Assembly (NCBI GenBank): GCA_046349315.1
Contig: JAXMCQ010000022.1
Coordinates: 35,635 to 99,634, forward strand
Direction of reading: 5' to 3'
DNA: 64,000 nucleotides
From: JAEUMG01 sp046349315
GTDB lineage: Bacteria > Pseudomonadota > Alphaproteobacteria > Rhizobiales > Aestuariivirgaceae
Shown: positions 61,972-64,000 of the stretch, piece after piece
Numbering within the stretch: the first letter of the stretch is position 1
How the letters are laid out: each line of letters starts with the position of its first letter
Notes under the pieces: generated by a model
What the model was told of the DNA's origin: nothing
Seen by the model: only the letters and a program-made list of their open reading frames with translations
Databases searched by the model: none
Made by a program: the position numbers and the translations under genes

Positions 61972-62775
61972 ATGCCGTCGCGCCGTTCTCTCTGGCATAG
62001 ACTCACCACTCCCTATGGCGAGATTCCGACCGGGTTGGCGATTGCGGCCGGTTGCGCCGTGTGGATCATCGTCCTCGGTGTCTGGGCAATCGCCTCCTAC
62101 GGCAAATATGTCGCCGACATGTTCCTGCCGGTGCCGGATGCGGTCGTTACGCGCTTCTTCACCCTTGCCGCCGACGGCAGCCTGTGGGTTCACGTCTGGG
62201 CGAGCGTCAAGGTCGTGTTCCTGGGTTTCATCATATCGGCGGCGGTCTCGGTGCCGCTTGGCCTTTACATGGGCACCTTCCGGATCGTCCAGGCAGCGCT
62301 CGAGCCGCTCGTCAATTTTATCCGCTATCTGCCCGTCACTTCGCTTGTCCCGCTCTTCATCCTGTGGATCGGTATCGGTATCGAGCAGCGTGTTACCGTC
62401 ATCATCTTTGGCACTTTCTTCCAGCAACTCGTGATGATCGCCGATGTCGCGAGCGGTGTTTCGCGCGATCTCGTCAATGCCTCCTACACGCTTGGGACAA
62501 AGCGGACCGAAGCGATCTGGCATGTGATCTTCCCCGCCGCCTTGCCCGGCATCCTCGATACGCTGCGCGTCACCATGGGCTGGGCCTGGACCTATCTCGT
62601 CGTTGCCGAGCTGGTCGCCGCCAATAGCGGGCTTGGATTTATCTCGCTCAAGGCGATGCGCGGCTTCCAGGTCGATATAATTTTTCTCGCCATCGCGCTC
62701 ATCGGTATCCTCGGATTGTTGACCGATCTCGGTTTCCGCCTGCTCAAGCGATGGGTCGCGCCATGGGCGAGCTGA
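61972..62775 (+). CDS. ABC transporter permease, SsuC/TauC type
   Basis: This 267-residue, six-TM permease starts at ATG 61972. The coupling loop is 'NASYTLGTKRTEAIWHVIFPAALPG' near residue 170, and a 'GWAWTYLVVAELVAANSGLG' segment follows, diagnostic of the nitrate/sulfonate/bicarbonate family. It comes 64 bases after the binding protein, and its end overlaps the ATPase gene. It probably forms a homodimeric channel. Confidence 0.92.
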   Translation: MPSRRSLWHRLTTPYGEIPTGLAIAAGCAVWIIVLGVWAIASYGKYVADMFLPVPDAVVTRFFTLAADGSLWVHVWASVKVVFLGFIISAAVSVPLGLYMGTFRIVQAALEPLVNFIRYLPVTSLVPLFILWIGIGIEQRVTVIIFGTFFQQLVMIADVASGVSRDLVNASYTLGTKRTEAIWHVIFPAALPGILDTLRVTMGWAWTYLVVAELVAANSGLGFISLKAMRGFQVDIIFLAIALIGILGLLTDLGFRLLKRWVAPWAS

Positions 62776-63575
62776 GCGCGTCAAAGCCTGTGGAGACGGG
62801 CGGCCAGGGAAGCCTTTCGGTACGTGAAGTATCACTCATCTATCATGGAAGGCGCGGTGATGTTCAGGCGCTCGACAAAGTCGCGTTTGATATCCGGCCC
62901 AATGAATTCACCGTCATTGTCGGGCCTTCGGGTTGCGGCAAGTCGAGCTTCCTTTATCTGGCGGCCGGGCTTGCGGAAGTGACGAGCGGCGAGATCCTGG
63001 TCAATGACCGGCGTGTCGAAGGTCCGGGGCGGGATCGCGGCATGGTGTTCCAGTCCTATACGCTGTTTCCCTGGCTTACCGTCCGCCAGAATGTCGAATA
63101 TGGTCCGCGACGGGCCGGCATCGAGGCCGCCAAGAGACGCGAAATCTCCGAGCATTATTTGGGCGAGATCGGCCTCACCGCCTTCGCCGATCATTACCCG
63201 AAGCAGCTTTCAGGCGGCATGATGCAGCGCGTGGCCATTGCGCGCGCACTGGCCAACAATCCCGACATCCTGTTGATGGATGAGCCTTTCGGCGCGCTCG
63301 ACAGTCAGACCAGGCGCACCATGCAGAAATTGCTGCTGCGGGTGTGGGAGCATTCGCACAAGACGGTCGCCTTCGTCACCCACGACATCGACGAGGCGAT
63401 CCTGCTTGGCGATCGCGTGCTCGTCATGACCGCGCGGCCCGGGCGCATCAAGGCGGATATCCCGATTGCCATCCCGCGGCCGCGCGATCCGGAGATCACG
63501 CTCGAGCCCGAATTCATCGCGCTTAAGCGCCAGATCATTGACCAGTTGCGCGACGAGATCGACGAAGGGCATTAG
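62751..63575 (+). CDS. ABC transporter ATPase, SsuB/TauB type
   Basis: The 274-residue protein starts at ATG 62751 or 62763, both overlapping the permease end. Walker A is 'GPSGCGKSS' near residue 62, signature 'LSGGMMQRVAIARAL', Walker B 'ILLMDEPFGALD' and H-loop 'FVTHDIDEAI'. The C-terminal 'RPGRIKADIPIAIPRPRD' is typical of the sulfonate/nitrate group. It completes the importer begun at 60924. Confidence 0.93.
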   Translation: MGRAMGELSASKPVETGGQGSLSVREVSLIYHGRRGDVQALDKVAFDIRPNEFTVIVGPSGCGKSSFLYLAAGLAEVTSGEILVNDRRVEGPGRDRGMVFQSYTLFPWLTVRQNVEYGPRRAGIEAAKRREISEHYLGEIGLTAFADHYPKQLSGGMMQRVAIARALANNPDILLMDEPFGALDSQTRRTMQKLLLRVWEHSHKTVAFVTHDIDEAILLGDRVLVMTARPGRIKADIPIAIPRPRDPEITLEPEFIALKRQIIDQLRDEIDEGH

Positions 63576-63643
63576 TCAAGCTGCGATCTGGTTGAATCGT
63601 CCGCCCTCCATACTTGAAGTCGTCCGTACACGAACGTTTTGCT

Positions 63644-63914
63644 CCTCACCTGCCCTGATTTAATCCGGGGCAGGTGAGGGGCAGAACCACCAACCACCGT
63701 CATCCCGGCAAAAGCTCGGACCCATCTTTCCGGCTACGGAGCATCTTCCCTCTCCCCTTGCGGGAGAGGGTGCCCCGGACTTGATCCCGGGCGGGTGAGG
63801 GGTAGAACCACCAACCCCGTCATCCCGGCGAAAGCCGGGACCCATCTTTCACCGTGATGGGTCGCCAACAGCCTTCACGCGGATAGTTGGGTCCCGGCTT
63901 TCGCCGGGATGACG
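63644..63914. repeat. Cluster of interspersed palindromic repeats after the ABC operon
   Basis: A perfect hairpin cctcacctgccc...gggcaggtgagg (63644-63679) lies 70 bases after the ATPase stop and may end transcription. Then cgtcatcccggcaaaagct...catctttc occurs at 63698-63730 and, nearly identical, at 63818-63850. An inverted copy (gggtcccggctttcgccgggatgacg) lies at 63889-63914, so the last two could form a long hairpin. Between them is ctctcccc-ttgc-gggagag. This composition is typical of rhizobial extragenic repeat elements. Confidence 0.75.
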
Positions 63915-63956
63915 AAGGGAGGTACCAAAAAATTGGAGGCCACCCGAATTTTATGA

Positions 63957-63987
63957 TTGACACGGTTCGTTTTCTGTTCCATAGAAC
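63957..63987 (+). promoter_or_regulatory. Candidate sigma-70 promoter with overlapping palindrome
   Basis: A perfect -35 box ttgaca (63957-63962) is followed after 17 bases by a weak -10-like catagaa at 63980-63986. A short inverted repeat gttc-cata-gaac (63976-63987) covers the -10 region, as a repressor operator would. The gene it serves would begin beyond the window. Confidence 0.4.
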
Positions 63988-64000
63988 TGCAATGAACTGG

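Overview
The window reads as chromosomal DNA of an alphaproteobacterium, most likely a member of the Hyphomicrobiales (Rhizobiales). The reasons are the moderately high GC, the many ABC uptake systems, operons joined by 4-base start/stop overlaps, lipoproteins and conserved hypotheticals of rhizobial type, and interspersed palindromic repeats of the 'CTCTCCC...GGGAGAG' and 'GTCATCCCGGC...' kinds. No species can be named from the sequence alone.

Layout. 1-3778: end of a sugar ABC operon (binding protein, permease, double ATPase, permease), followed by a truncated start and repeat debris. 3921-14505: the most unusual region. Two convergently arranged transcription units lie on the minus strand. 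The upstream one encodes two tandem Leu/Ile/Val-type periplasmic binding proteins, a membrane PAS histidine kinase and an NtrC-type sigma-54 activator, all joined by 4-base overlaps. The downstream one encodes a PspA/IM30-like coiled-coil protein, a membrane-anchored solute-binding/von Willebrand A fusion, two two-TM coiled-coil membrane proteins and a small secreted Cys protein. A well-spaced -24/-12 promoter sits directly before the PspA-like gene, so the window seems to hold a self-contained envelope-stress circuit with a periplasmic ligand sensor. 14539-16094: a small hypothetical gene and a tight array of four divergent tRNA genes (Gln-like, Met/CAT, His, Trp), probably a mobile-element remnant. 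16378-22740: a GntR-family regulator with two helix-turn-helix domains, divergent from a sugar/polyol ABC transporter and two dehydrogenases.

23595-34260: an amine-related catabolic island. It has a spermidine/putrescine-type ABC transporter, a short-chain dehydrogenase, a trimethylamine-dehydrogenase-like flavoprotein, a mutarotase-like protein, an SMP-30 lactonase and an amidohydrolase. 34802-39018: a conserved hypothetical, an HdeD protein, and a tripeptidase paired with an AbgT transporter. 39152-46700: a five-gene operon with HdeD, adaptor, RND pump, second adaptor and a beta-helix membrane protein. 46883-53811: a DASS transporter, a membrane alpha/beta hydrolase, a Baeyer-Villiger-type monooxygenase, and an orphan sugar ATPase followed by a permease fragment. 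53955-60752: cytochrome c, VOC protein, lipoprotein, patatin lipase, small Lys-rich protein, and a DUF3300/DUF2950/L,D-transpeptidase envelope cluster. 60924-63575: a nitrate/sulfonate/taurine-type ABC transporter, followed by repeats and a candidate promoter with an overlapping palindrome.

Family assignments come from recognising motifs and remembered family members, not from searches. Starts were chosen from ribosome-binding sites and overlaps with neighbours.
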